DNA of 64,000 nt, from the NCBI RefSeq assembly GCF_004010955.1, contig NZ_CP025227.1, positions 310,001 to 374,000 of the forward strand, read 5' to 3'. The notes under the pieces are model-generated. The model was not told the origin of the DNA. It worked only from the letters and a program-made list of their open reading frames with translations, and ran no database searches. This document shows positions 42,217 through 50,129 of the stretch, piece after piece (within the stretch, counting starts at the first letter, position 1; each line of letters starts with the position of its first letter). This DNA is from Actinomyces wuliandei. GTDB lineage: Bacteria; Actinomycetota; Actinomycetes; Actinomycetales; Actinomycetaceae. The position numbers and the translations under genes are program-made.

Positions 42217-43575
42217 ATGCGGATGAGCGAGGAGGAGTGGTACCAGGGGTGGCTGCACGCGACCCCGGAGTGGGTGGACGCACGTATGGAGGAGGCGCTG
42301 AGGCTGCGGGGGTGGTCGCCGATGGGTGTGGGTGCCCCGGCCACGGAGGAGCACGTGGGCTACTTTGGTGGGGTGCTGCCTGCCTCGGTGCTGCACCTGT
42401 GGGAGAGGTTCGGCTTCGATGGTTTCGGGCAGGGGCGGTGGTGGTTCACCGACCCCTTCCAGTGGGCGCCGGTGGTGGAGGCCTGGCTGGAGGGCACCCC
42501 TGTGCCGTTCCCCAGCCAGCGGTGGTGGTGCCTGGCCCGCTCCGCGACAGGGACCATGAGGCTGTGGGGGGAGGTCTCCGGACCCGCCCTGACCCTCACA
42601 CCCACCCTGGGGCGGGTCCGCCCCTACGCGGGCCACGCCAGGGACATGGCCGACCCGGTGATGCGTGAGCGCAAGGGCGCCACCACCCTGGTCTCGGCGT
42701 CGGAGGACATCTTTGATGACGACGACACCGGGGTTCTGGTGGCTGACTGGGCCATCGAGAACCTGGGGGTGCTGGGGGCCGGGCAGGTCTACGGGCTGAC
42801 CCCGGCCTACTGCCTCACCGGGTGGGCCAGCACCAGCCAGGTCGGCATCGAGGACGCCACCGCGCACCTCACTTTTCTGGCCCAGGCCCAGGAGCACACC
42901 CTGGTGGAGGACTTCTCCGCCGCCACGGCCGAGGTCGCCGCCAGCATCGCCGCAGGTGCTGGCCCCAGCCGGGGCAACGGAGCCACCGGCGGCAGCGGCA
43001 GCGACGAGGGGGCGGGCGGCCCGGGCGGTGCTGGTGGCCCCGGCGGGCCGGGGGTGGGGTCGTGGGGGCCGGGCGCTGGCGGGGCCGGCCCCGCTGGCTC
43101 GGGCGCGGGCGCCCACCCACCCCCACCACCGCCACTGCTGGTCCCGCAGGCCGCGGCGGTGTGCCCGGTGGTGGCGCTGCCCCCGGCCACGGCGGCGGGG
43201 GTGGCCCGGCCCCCGACCACAGCGGTGGTGGTGGTCAGGTCCCTGGCCGCGGCGGTGGCGGGGGCGCGGGTACCGCCTTGGTGGCGTCTGGCATGTTCAC
43301 CCCGGGCCGCGCGGGCGGGAGGGGGTGCTGGTGTGGGAGGGGGCCGTGGCTGCCCCGGCCAGCCCGCTGGGGTGGCACTCGCGGGTGCCGGTGGAGGTGT
43401 TCTTCCACACCGGCCACCACCACTCCACCCAGGAGCTGGCCAGGGAGTTCACCCGCCAGCTCGACCGACAGCTCTCCGCCTTGTCCCTGCTCAGCGCGCA
43501 GCGCCTGCTGGAGGGCATCCGCGCCTACAGGGCACAGGGACGCCAACCCACCTCCACCAGCACCCGCAACGATAA
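42217..43575 (+). CDS. GAD-like/DUF1851 immunity protein (Tdi1-like), stop lost, long Gly/Pro tail
   Basis: 452 residues from ATG 42217 (or 450 from ATG 42223). Residues 20-240 match a GAD-like domain (EEHVGYFGGVLPASVLHLWE, FGFDGFGQGRWWFTDPFQWA, VVEAWLEG) followed by a DUF1851-type part (SQRWWCLARSATGTMRLWGE, LTPAYCLTGWASTSQVGIED). These two domains together make Tdi1, the immunity protein of the Agrobacterium Tde1 DNase. After DFSAATAEVAASIAAG comes a Gly-rich tail. Where the duplicated remnant has TGA, this copy has TGG (43063-43065), so the frame reads on for 170 low-quality residues. An alternative start is ATG 42004. It should protect the cell from the toxin encoded next. Confidence 0.75.
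   Translation: MRMSEEEWYQGWLHATPEWVDARMEEALRLRGWSPMGVGAPATEEHVGYFGGVLPASVLHLWERFGFDGFGQGRWWFTDPFQWAPVVEAWLEGTPVPFPSQRWWCLARSATGTMRLWGEVSGPALTLTPTLGRVRPYAGHARDMADPVMRERKGATTLVSASEDIFDDDDTGVLVADWAIENLGVLGAGQVYGLTPAYCLTGWASTSQVGIEDATAHLTFLAQAQEHTLVEDFSAATAEVAASIAAGAGPSRGNGATGGSGSDEGAGGPGGAGGPGGPGVGSWGPGAGGAGPAGSGAGAHPPPPPPLLVPQAAAVCPVVALPPATAAGVARPPTTAVVVVRSLAAAVAGARVPPWWRLACSPRAARAGGGAGVGGGRGCPGQPAGVALAGAGGGVLPHRPPPLHPGAGQGVHPPARPTALRLVPAQRAAPAGGHPRLQGTGTPTHLHQHPQR
43062..43320 (+). other. probable N-terminal linker of the toxin in a different frame
   Basis: From GTG 43062 the frame two bases on from the immunity gene reads GAGRWRGRPRWLGRGRP, then a Gly/Pro-rich linker (PGHGGGGGPAPDHSGGGG) and SGMFTPGRAGGR. 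The first part is nearly identical to the segment after the remnant's stop, where it starts with a proper ATG. At the G-rich run around 43311-43325 a -1 shift would join it to the toxin domain. It is therefore most likely the toxin's own N-terminus, now out of frame. Confidence 0.5.
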
Positions 43576-44623
43576 AAAACTCTTCATGGACAAGGTCGTG
43601 GGCGACCTGGTGCACGTGCACCACCTCTCCCGGGAGGACGCGCGCGCCAGGACGGCTGAGGTGGACCGGGCGCTGGTGGTGCTCCACGAGTCCGACCAGG
43701 TCACCTACGGCCCCTCCCAGCCCGCCACCACCACCGAGGGGTGGCCCTCCCTGGGCCACGGGGTGGTCAGCTCCTCCATCGGCGGCCAGGGCAGGCCCGT
43801 GGCCACGGTCCTGGAGCAGGCCGCCCTGGCCGTCCCAGCCGACCAGAGGGCGCACGTGCGCCTCCTCCTGCGCGCGGTGCTCACCGCCTCCCCGGCCCTG
43901 GCCCAGGACCTGCGCCACGGCCAGGCGCACCTGGAGCCCAGAACCAGCGAGCAGGTGAGTGCCACCAGCCCCCGGGGGCCACCCTGGACCCCCGCCCACG
44001 TCGCCGCCACCATCGCCGCAGGCCACCCACCCTGGCACCCACCACCCGCCCGGGCACAGGAGCCCGTGCTCTCGGCCACGACCCGGCCCGGGGCCGGGCA
44101 GCCGGGACCAGGCCAGCCCACCACCAGCCAGCCGCCCCAGCCGGGCACCACCCACACAGGCGCCACCACGCCCGGGCCACCCCACACGGGCACCACCACG
44201 CCCGGGCCGGGCCACAAGACCACCCGCGAGGAGGTCCTGGCCAACATCAAGGCCCGCGTCCAGCAGATGAGCCAGGACACTCGCGCCCAGCAGCCCTCCC
44301 AGCCCCGGGCCGCACGCGAGGCACCCACCGGGACCGACCTCTCCCGCACCGCCCGCCTGCGCGAGGCCACCCACCCACCCACCACCGCCGCACGCGTACC
44401 ACCAGCACAGCCCCAGGCAGACAGGCCGCCCCAGGCAGGCACCACCCGGACAGGCCCCACCACAGACAGACCGTCCCGGACGGGCCAGCCGCCCCGGCCC
44501 CTGACCCGCGAGGAGGTCCTGGCCAGGATCACCACCCAAGCCACCCAGACGACCCAGCAGCCCCCCACCCCACGCCAGACCCCCACCAGAAACCGGAAGC
44601 ACAACCGAGGCCTAGGCCGCTAG
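43331..44623 (+). CDS. Ntox15-type DNase toxin (Tde1-like) with Pro/Thr-rich C-terminal tail
   Basis: 430 residues from GTG 43331 (GGGAGG 8 nt upstream; GTG 43325 alternative). Residues 15-190 match the Ntox15 pattern: VPVEVFFHTGHHHSTQELAR, EFTRQLDRQLSALSLLSAQR, LLEGIRAYRAQGR, a helical stretch with REDARARTAEVDRALVVLHE, then HESD (the HxxD catalytic motif; usual form LHNPDQIAGG) and GVVSSSIGGQGRPVATVLEQ (usual VNSSIGxQW). The remaining 230 residues are Pro/Thr/Gln-rich and twice contain TREEVLAxI. No signal peptide or WXG-type N-terminus. In Tde1 this domain is a DNase. Delivery here is unknown, as no type VI or VII secretion genes are in the window. Confidence 0.75.
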   Translation: MWEGAVAAPASPLGWHSRVPVEVFFHTGHHHSTQELAREFTRQLDRQLSALSLLSAQRLLEGIRAYRAQGRQPTSTSTRNDKKLFMDKVVGDLVHVHHLSREDARARTAEVDRALVVLHESDQVTYGPSQPATTTEGWPSLGHGVVSSSIGGQGRPVATVLEQAALAVPADQRAHVRLLLRAVLTASPALAQDLRHGQAHLEPRTSEQVSATSPRGPPWTPAHVAATIAAGHPPWHPPPARAQEPVLSATTRPGAGQPGPGQPTTSQPPQPGTTHTGATTPGPPHTGTTTPGPGHKTTREEVLANIKARVQQMSQDTRAQQPSQPRAAREAPTGTDLSRTARLREATHPPTTAARVPPAQPQADRPPQAGTTRTGPTTDRPSRTGQPPRPLTREEVLARITTQATQTTQQPPTPRQTPTRNRKHNRGLGR

Positions 44624-44715
44624 GCCCGCACGGCCGCACGCGCCCCACAGGCCGCAGACCGCACGAGCCAGGACAGAGAACACCGGCAGCCTGCGAGCCT
44701 CAGGCCGTCAATGAC

Positions 44716-44786
44716 ATGCGAGCCCGGGGCACGCCAGCCGAGCGCCGGGGACTCGCACGGCGTACCCCGACCTCGCAAACCGGGGG
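44716..44786. repeat. 69-bp hairpin repeat, right copy
   Basis: Direct copy of the element at 41726-41794 (61/69 identical), about 90 nt after the toxin stop. Hairpin arms are less perfect here than in the left copy, but the loop GCCAGCCGAGCGCCGGGG is fully conserved. No gene between 44624 and 44914. Confidence 0.9.
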
Positions 44787-44914
44787 AAACCGGGGGAGAG
44801 GCCACCTGCGGGCACCGAGGAAGACCACCTCACAAACCACGAGGGACCGGCTGGGAGTCGGCAACCAGGACCCGGCACCGGGCGCTGTCCGCGAGCGCTG
44901 CTCGCGAGCCGGCC

Positions 44915-45832
44915 CTAGACGTCGGCGACGTCCTCGTAGGACTTGGGGTCCTCAATGGGCTCCAGGTGCGCGGAGACCCGCAGGATGGGGTCGGCCGCGA
45001 CGAGGTCGTCAATGAGCCGCTCGGTGAGGTCGTGGCCCTGCTTGACGTTCCAGGCTGCGGGGACCAGCACGTGCAGGTCCATGAAGCGCCGTGAGCCCGC
45101 CTCGCGCACCCGCACCGCGTGGAAGTCGATGGTGCCTGGCTGACGGTAGCGCTCCAGCACGCCGTCCACCCTCGCCAGTGTCTGTGCGGACGGGGCCGCG
45201 TCCATGAGCCCGGCCACCGACTCCCTGACCAGGGCGAGCCCGGTGCGCATGATGTTGAGACCCGCCAGCAGGGCCACGACGGCGTCGAGGACCGGGACGC
45301 GGAAGACAGCGACCAGGCCCACCCCGAGCAGGACAGCCGCCGAGGTGGTGACGTCGGTGGCCAGGTGCCTGGCGTCGGCGACCAGGGCCGCAGAGCGCTC
45401 CTGACGGCCCTTGCGGTACAGGACCCAGGCCACGACCCCGTTGACGAGGGAGGCTACGACGGAGACCACCAGCCCCGTCCCCAGCTGATCGGGCATGCGG
45501 GGGGAGACCAGCCGCTCCACCGCGGAGACGACGATGAGGGTGGAGGCGGCGAAGACCATGACGCCCTCGACAGCGGCTGAGAAGTACTCGGCCTTGGAGT
45601 GGCCGAACTGGTGGTCGTCGTCGGCCGGGCGGATCGCGATCCGCAGGACGACGAGCGTGGTGACGGCGGCGACAAGGTTGACCACGGACTCCGCCGCGTC
45701 GGAGAGCAGACCCACGGACCCGGTCAGCCAGGCGGCCGCACCCTTGAGGGTGATGGTCGTGACTGCGGCGCCAACCGACAGCCAGGCGTAGGGGCTGAGG
45801 TCCTTTGGCGGGGCGTAGCGAGGTGGGCGCAC
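44915..45832 (-). CDS. cation diffusion facilitator (CDF) metal exporter
   Basis: 305 residues with six transmembrane segments. Metal-binding DxxxS/HxxxD elements: LLSDAAESVVN in TM2 (Asp of the A site) and ADARHLATDVTTS in TM5 (HxxxD), plus DDDHQFGHSKAEYFSA in the TM2-TM3 loop. The C-terminal cytoplasmic domain has the ferredoxin-like FMDLHVLVPAAWNV and GHDLTERLIDDL. Proton antiporter for Zn, Fe, Mn or Co. GTG 45832 has GGGAGG 8 nt upstream; a TTG at 45868 gives a longer frame without support. Confidence 0.9.
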   Translation of the reverse strand: MRPPRYAPPKDLSPYAWLSVGAAVTTITLKGAAAWLTGSVGLLSDAAESVVNLVAAVTTLVVLRIAIRPADDDHQFGHSKAEYFSAAVEGVMVFAASTLIVVSAVERLVSPRMPDQLGTGLVVSVVASLVNGVVAWVLYRKGRQERSAALVADARHLATDVTTSAAVLLGVGLVAVFRVPVLDAVVALLAGLNIMRTGLALVRESVAGLMDAAPSAQTLARVDGVLERYRQPGTIDFHAVRVREAGSRRFMDLHVLVPAAWNVKQGHDLTERLIDDLVAADPILRVSAHLEPIEDPKSYEDVADV

Positions 45833-45970
45833 GCTGCGATCCTCCCGGCTGACGCACACCGACCGCAACCAGGATTTCGGGAAGCCGTAAGCAGCCTGGA
45901 CAGCACCTCCCGGTGGTGGTTGCGTTGACGCCGTCCTGGGTCGGCTGGGCGCGCTTGGGTACGTGGGTCC

Positions 45971-46246
45971 CTAGGTGGCTGACGGCGTGGAGGAGGGGCC
46001 TGCTGAGGAGGGGCCGAAGAGCCTGTCCTTGACGGCGTCGGCCATCTTGTCCGTCACGGCCTCACCCTGGGCTCGGACCGCCTGGCTGACCCGGGCGGAG
46101 GCGGTGTCGATCCGCTGGCGGACGAAGGGCTGCTCGGCCACCCGGGCCGCTGTGGCCTTGATGCGCTCGTACTGGGCGCGTCCCGCCCGTGCCCCCAGGA
46201 CGTAGCCGACGCCCAGTCCGATAGCGAAGGGGATCTTTGTGGCCAT
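45971..46246 (-). CDS. YtxH-like small membrane-associated protein
   Basis: 91 residues. MATKIPFAIGLGVGYVLGAR: one N-terminal hydrophobic helix with the GLGVGYVLGAR signature of YtxH/gas-vesicle-like stress proteins, then a basic amphipathic stretch (YERIKATAARVAEQPFVRQR) and an Ala/Ser-rich tail. RBS AGGAGG 6 nt before ATG 46246. Likely envelope- or stress-associated; function unknown. Confidence 0.75.
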   Translation of the reverse strand: MATKIPFAIGLGVGYVLGARAGRAQYERIKATAARVAEQPFVRQRIDTASARVSQAVRAQGEAVTDKMADAVKDRLFGPSSAGPSSTPSAT

Positions 46247-46423
46247 GCGTGCCTCCTGGGCTCGTTGTGGCTGGACAGGTGCCGATGGCCGCCTGTGTCC
46301 GCCGGGGGCGGGCCAGCCGCTCGGCTGGGTGGGCGCCTCCTGTGCGCCCTGCCCCAGCCTACCGCGTTGCACCCGCTCCCACCGGGTGCCCGGCAGTGCC
46401 AGACGAGGGCAGCCGAGCCTTTG

Positions 46424-46441
46424 TAAGGTAAGTTTACCTTT
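46424..46441. promoter_or_regulatory. DtxR/MntR-type palindromic operator before VIT transporter
   Basis: AAGGTAAGTTTACCTT (46425-46440) is a perfect 7-2-7 inverted repeat. It resembles the AGGTTAG-CTAACCT core of DtxR/IdeR boxes and the AAGGT...ACCTT halves of MntR-type sites. It sits about 38 nt before the ATG of an iron/manganese transporter gene, where the promoter should be, in a locally A+T-rich patch. Confidence 0.65.
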
Positions 46442-46478
46442 GCTATACAAGGCGACTTATCATTTCTACCATAGTGCT

Positions 46479-47252
46479 ATGAGGGTTTCTGAGACTGTGG
46501 CGCCCGGCGGGCGCAGCGAGCACGCCGAGCACGACCTGGAGGGCACACCCACGTCGAACCAGGTGTCGCAGGCCTCGCAGCTGGCCTCGCGCCTCAACTG
46601 GCTGCGTGCCGGGGTGCTGGGGGCCAATGACGGCATCGTGTCGGTGGCCGGGCTCGTCGTCGGGGTCGCCGCCGCCAACCCGGGCGCGACCCGGGTGATC
46701 CTCACGGCGGCGGTCGCCGGTGTCCTGGCTGGTGCGGTCTCCATGGCGGCCGGGGAGTACGTGTCGGTATCGACTCAGGCCGACACCGAGCGGGCCGAGG
46801 TCAGCCGGATCCGGGCTGGGCTGGCCCGCGACCCTGGTTCGGGCCTGGCTGACCTGGCCTCCCGCTACCAGGACAGGGGGTTGAGCGCGGCCACGGCCCT
46901 CCAGGTAGCCCGCGAGCTGACCGCCCACGACGCCGTCGCCGCCCACCTGGAAGCGGGCCCGGGTCTGCGGGAGGACGACTACACCAGCCCCTGGGCTGCG
47001 GCGGTGGCCTCGGCGCTGGCCTTCGTCCTGGGAGCTGCCCTCCCGGTGCTGGCAATCCTGGTGGTCCCGCCCCCGCTCGACGTGCCGCTCACCGTGGTGG
47101 CAGTGCTGGTGGGCCTGGCGCTGACCGGCTGGGTCTCTGCCCTGCTGGGGCACGCCTCGGCGGGACGTGCCGTGGTGCGGGTCGTGGCTGGTGGGGCGCT
47201 GGCCATGGGGGTGACCTGGGGGATCGGCAGCCTCGTCGGCACAGTGGTGTGA
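46479..47252 (+). CDS. VIT family Fe/Mn transporter
   Basis: 257 residues, VIT1/CCC1 type. LRAGVLGANDGIVSVAGLVV is the TM1 signature, followed by AVSMAAGEYVSVSTQADTER (TM2 and the start of the metal-binding cytoplasmic loop with many Glu/Asp), then TM3-TM5 in the C-terminal half (ASALAFVLGAALPVLAILVV and others). Exports or sequesters Fe(II) or Mn(II). ATG 46479 has no RBS, suggesting a very short leader. The DtxR/MntR-like box upstream implies control by an iron- or manganese-sensing regulator. Confidence 0.9.
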   Translation: MRVSETVAPGGRSEHAEHDLEGTPTSNQVSQASQLASRLNWLRAGVLGANDGIVSVAGLVVGVAAANPGATRVILTAAVAGVLAGAVSMAAGEYVSVSTQADTERAEVSRIRAGLARDPGSGLADLASRYQDRGLSAATALQVARELTAHDAVAAHLEAGPGLREDDYTSPWAAAVASALAFVLGAALPVLAILVVPPPLDVPLTVVAVLVGLALTGWVSALLGHASAGRAVVRVVAGGALAMGVTWGIGSLVGTVV

Positions 47253-47362
47253 GTCCTCCCGGCACCTGTGGCCGTGGGCCGACCGTCCAGTCGACCGTCC
47301 ACGCCACGTGCCTCCTGCTGCGACCGGGCACCTCCCTGGGCGCTGTGCCGGGAGCGTCTGCC

Positions 47363-48502
47363 TCAGCACCCGCTCACCAGCTCGGGAGGCAGCCGCCTGG
47401 CCAGGTCATAGCCGTCGGCTCCCACGACGACCGGGACGTCAGCCTCCGCGAGGGTGGGCGACTCGGGGTTGATCCCCATCTGGGGGACAGCCAGGCCGCC
47501 AGCCAGCACCTGCTGTGCCGGGGTCAGCCTCCTGATAGCCACGGCCCGGACGCGGTCGGAGTGGTGCCGGGCCGCCTCGCCGTAGATGAGGGGGTCGTGC
47601 TGGCCGTCGTCGCCGACCAGCAGCCAGGACACCTCCGGCAGGTCGATCATGAGGCGGCGCAGCTCGGTGCGCTTGTGCTCGATGCCTGAGCGGAACCACC
47701 CGGTGTTGGTGGGTCCCCAGTCCGTCATGAGCTTGGGCCCGTCGGGGAAGCCGTGGCGCTGGAAGAAGGAGCGCAGCGTGGGCAGCACGTTCCACGCGCC
47801 GGTGGACAGGTACATCACCGGTGTGCCCGGGTGACTGGCCTGGATCCGGGTGTAGAGCTCGGCCATCCCGGGGACGGGCTCGCGTGAGGAGGTGTACTTC
47901 ACCAGCTGGTTCCACGCGGCCACCAGGACGCGGGGCACGTGGCTGACCATGGCCGTGTCGTCGATGTCGGAGACGATCCCCAGCCGGGGACCGGGCGGGA
48001 CGACGAGCACCCGGGCGTGGACCGTCCCGGCTCCCGCCGCGTCGATCTCGACCGTGTGCCAGCCCGGCTCCAGGTCGTGGCCGCGCACGACGACGTCGAC
48101 GTAGCCGCTGCGGTCCGCCCGGGTGCGCACGCTGGTCGCCCCGGCGTGCACCGTGACCGGCAGGTAGGGGACGGGGGCGTCGATAAACAGGCGCCACCCG
48201 CGCTGGGCCTCCATGAGGCGGGTGACGGCCATGTCACGGGCCTGGGCCGCAGTGGTAGGCAGTGTCTCAGGCAGGGAGCTGAGCAGCGGCCCCTCGCTGG
48301 GTGCGTCCTTGGGGCGCATGACCATCCGGGCCAGGACCCGCACCATGGGGGTTCCTGCCGAGCCCGAGGTAGTGCCGTAGCCGTCGTAGGGGATGACGCG
48401 GGGGCGCCATCCCCGGCGTCTGAGCACGGGGATCAGGTCGCGGTGGAACTGGTCCTCGACGGCGCGGGGGACAGCGGAGAAAGGCACAGGCACAGGTGGC
48501 AT
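47363..48502 (-). CDS. APP1-type phosphatidate phosphatase (DUF2183) protein
   Basis: 379 residues. The HAD-like catalytic motif GIVSDIDDTAMVS is in the middle (residue ~205), followed by MYLSTGAWNVLPTL, WFRSGIEHKRTELRRL and LVGDDGQHDPLIYGEAA, all typical of APP1/DUF2183 domains (DxDxT phosphatases with a C-terminal GDxxxxD). An N-terminal beta-rich part precedes it. The yeast relative dephosphorylates phosphatidate; in actinobacteria the substrate is not known. It starts 1 nt after the stop of the GT87 gene, so the two are co-transcribed, hinting at lipid or lipoglycan metabolism. Confidence 0.88.
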   Translation of the reverse strand: MPPVPVPFSAVPRAVEDQFHRDLIPVLRRRGWRPRVIPYDGYGTTSGSAGTPMVRVLARMVMRPKDAPSEGPLLSSLPETLPTTAAQARDMAVTRLMEAQRGWRLFIDAPVPYLPVTVHAGATSVRTRADRSGYVDVVVRGHDLEPGWHTVEIDAAGAGTVHARVLVVPPGPRLGIVSDIDDTAMVSHVPRVLVAAWNQLVKYTSSREPVPGMAELYTRIQASHPGTPVMYLSTGAWNVLPTLRSFFQRHGFPDGPKLMTDWGPTNTGWFRSGIEHKRTELRRLMIDLPEVSWLLVGDDGQHDPLIYGEAARHHSDRVRAVAIRRLTPAQQVLAGGLAVPQMGINPESPTLAEADVPVVVGADGYDLARRLPPELVSGC

Positions 48503-48503
48503 C

Positions 48504-50003
48504 CTAGGGGCAGACTGATTCTCCTGACTCCCGGGGGAAGATCTTCCTGTCGGTGCCGCTGCGTCGGAGGCTCAGCACCCGACCAGAGGCGACCCACAGG
48601 GCGGCGCCGCTTCCCAGCGCCCACCAGGTGTAGCTCGATCCCACCAGCTTGGCCCAGGCGGGCCAGTCCTGCTCCACGTGGTTCTGCTCGGGGAACCACC
48701 AGTGCGCCGCCAGGAAGAACACGACGGCTCCCGCGACGGCTGCGGTCGCCAGGCCCGGGGAGCGCCACCGGCGGGCTGCGGCTGCCAGCACCATGAGCGC
48801 CGGCAGCGCCCACACCCAGTGGTGCGACCAGGAGATCGGGGAGACAATCAGCCCCAGCACCATGACCACGCTCAGCTGGAGGGTCACGACCAGGCTCCGG
48901 GTCGGTGCCCACGTCGGCAGCGCGCTGCTCCTCATGATGGTCGGCGTGGCCGTCGGTATGGCCGTCGGCGTGGATGGTGCTGTGGCTGTCGGCGCCGCTG
49001 GCGCCAGGGCGTCCAGGCGGCGGCACAGCATCCAGGCGCCCAGGACCGCCAGGGCCGCGCCCAGCGCCCAGGCGGGGCTCCACAACGACTCGGGCAGCGA
49101 CCGGGCGACAGCACCCTGGATGTTCTGGTTGCCGGAGAAGTCGCGGAACCCGGCCCGGCCGGTGTCCCACATGGCCCAGGTGAAGAAGTCCCAGGTCTCC
49201 CCGGGGCTGGCCAGGCCCGCCAGCAGGGTCGTCCCGGCTGCGGAGGCCACCATGGTCATGGCGGCTCGCCACTGCCTGCCCGCCAGGAAGACCAGGACGG
49301 CCACCGCCGGGGTCAGCTTGACCGCTGCAGCCAGCCCGCTGAGCGCCCCGCGCCAGCGCGACCCCTCTGGCAGGACCAGCACGTCCACGGCGACCAGCGC
49401 CATGAGCACGGCGTTGACCTGTCCGTACTCCATGGTCTTGGGGAAGGGCTCCAGGACCATGAGTGCCAGGAGCCCCAGCCACGGGGCCAGGCTGCGCGCC
49501 TCCCGGGCAGACAGGGGGTGCGGGAGCCGCGCGTCACCCGGTGGGCTGGCTCCCGGCGCCCGGGAGGGTGGGCGGGACGGGGGAGAGGAGGGTGGTCCTC
49601 CCGACGGTGGCCGGTCCCGGAGGGCGTGCAGGACGGCCCAGGCGGTCACTGCGGCGCACGCGGGCGTCGCGGCCACGAGCAGGGCGGTGGCCCACTCGTA
49701 GGTGAGGCCGGTCAGCGCGACGAGGAGCCACGCGGCCAGGGGGGTGTAGGTGAAGGGCCACAGCTGCTGGTCGGGGTTGGCGTACCAGCGGTAGAGGTCG
49801 CCGCCGTCCTGCCACTGCTCGACGGCGGCGTAGTAGACGTAGGAGTCCAGCTTGAAGACCCACGAGCCCGCGTCGGTCAGGGAGACGTAGGCGGCGACCA
49901 GGAGGGCCAGCCGTCCCAGCTCCTCGGTCAGGGGCGATCCGAGGACCCGGTGACGGACCTGGCGGAGGACCCGCACGGTCGCTGGCTCTGCCGCAGGTGC
50001 CAC
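48504..50003 (-). CDS. GT87 family membrane mannosyltransferase
   Basis: 499 residues with about 10 transmembrane segments. The first periplasmic loop has FKLDSYVYYAAVEQWQDGGD then LYRWYANPDQQLWPFTYTPL, resembling the Asp-containing active site of DUF2029/GT87 polyprenyl-phosphate-mannose-dependent transferases such as PimE. MVLEPFPKTMEYGQVNAVLM is a second family motif, and ISPISWSHHW-like VSPISWSHHWVWALPAL a third. Uses polyprenyl-P-mannose to extend a lipoglycan outside the membrane. GTG 50003 follows AAGGAGG by 6 nt; the earlier GTG at 50024 has no RBS. Confidence 0.88.
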   Translation of the reverse strand: MAPAAEPATVRVLRQVRHRVLGSPLTEELGRLALLVAAYVSLTDAGSWVFKLDSYVYYAAVEQWQDGGDLYRWYANPDQQLWPFTYTPLAAWLLVALTGLTYEWATALLVAATPACAAVTAWAVLHALRDRPPSGGPPSSPPSRPPSRAPGASPPGDARLPHPLSAREARSLAPWLGLLALMVLEPFPKTMEYGQVNAVLMALVAVDVLVLPEGSRWRGALSGLAAAVKLTPAVAVLVFLAGRQWRAAMTMVASAAGTTLLAGLASPGETWDFFTWAMWDTGRAGFRDFSGNQNIQGAVARSLPESLWSPAWALGAALAVLGAWMLCRRLDALAPAAPTATAPSTPTAIPTATPTIMRSSALPTWAPTRSLVVTLQLSVVMVLGLIVSPISWSHHWVWALPALMVLAAAARRWRSPGLATAAVAGAVVFFLAAHWWFPEQNHVEQDWPAWAKLVGSSYTWWALGSGAALWVASGRVLSLRRSGTDRKIFPRESGESVCP

Positions 50004-50129
50004 CGCCTGCCTCCTTCTACGCACCCGGGGAGTCTAGGGCATCAGTCCCCCTGGCCTGCGGGGCGGGCAGGGCGTGGCCTTTGCGGCCCTCCTGTCACGA
50101 CCCCTCTGTCACTACCCCTCCAGGGTGCA

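Noticed and set aside
43235..44602. Open frame of 455 codons antisense to the toxin gene
   Set aside because: Composition is that of a shadow (Gly/Val/Leu/Arg), and the plus strand has a full set of Ntox15 motifs.
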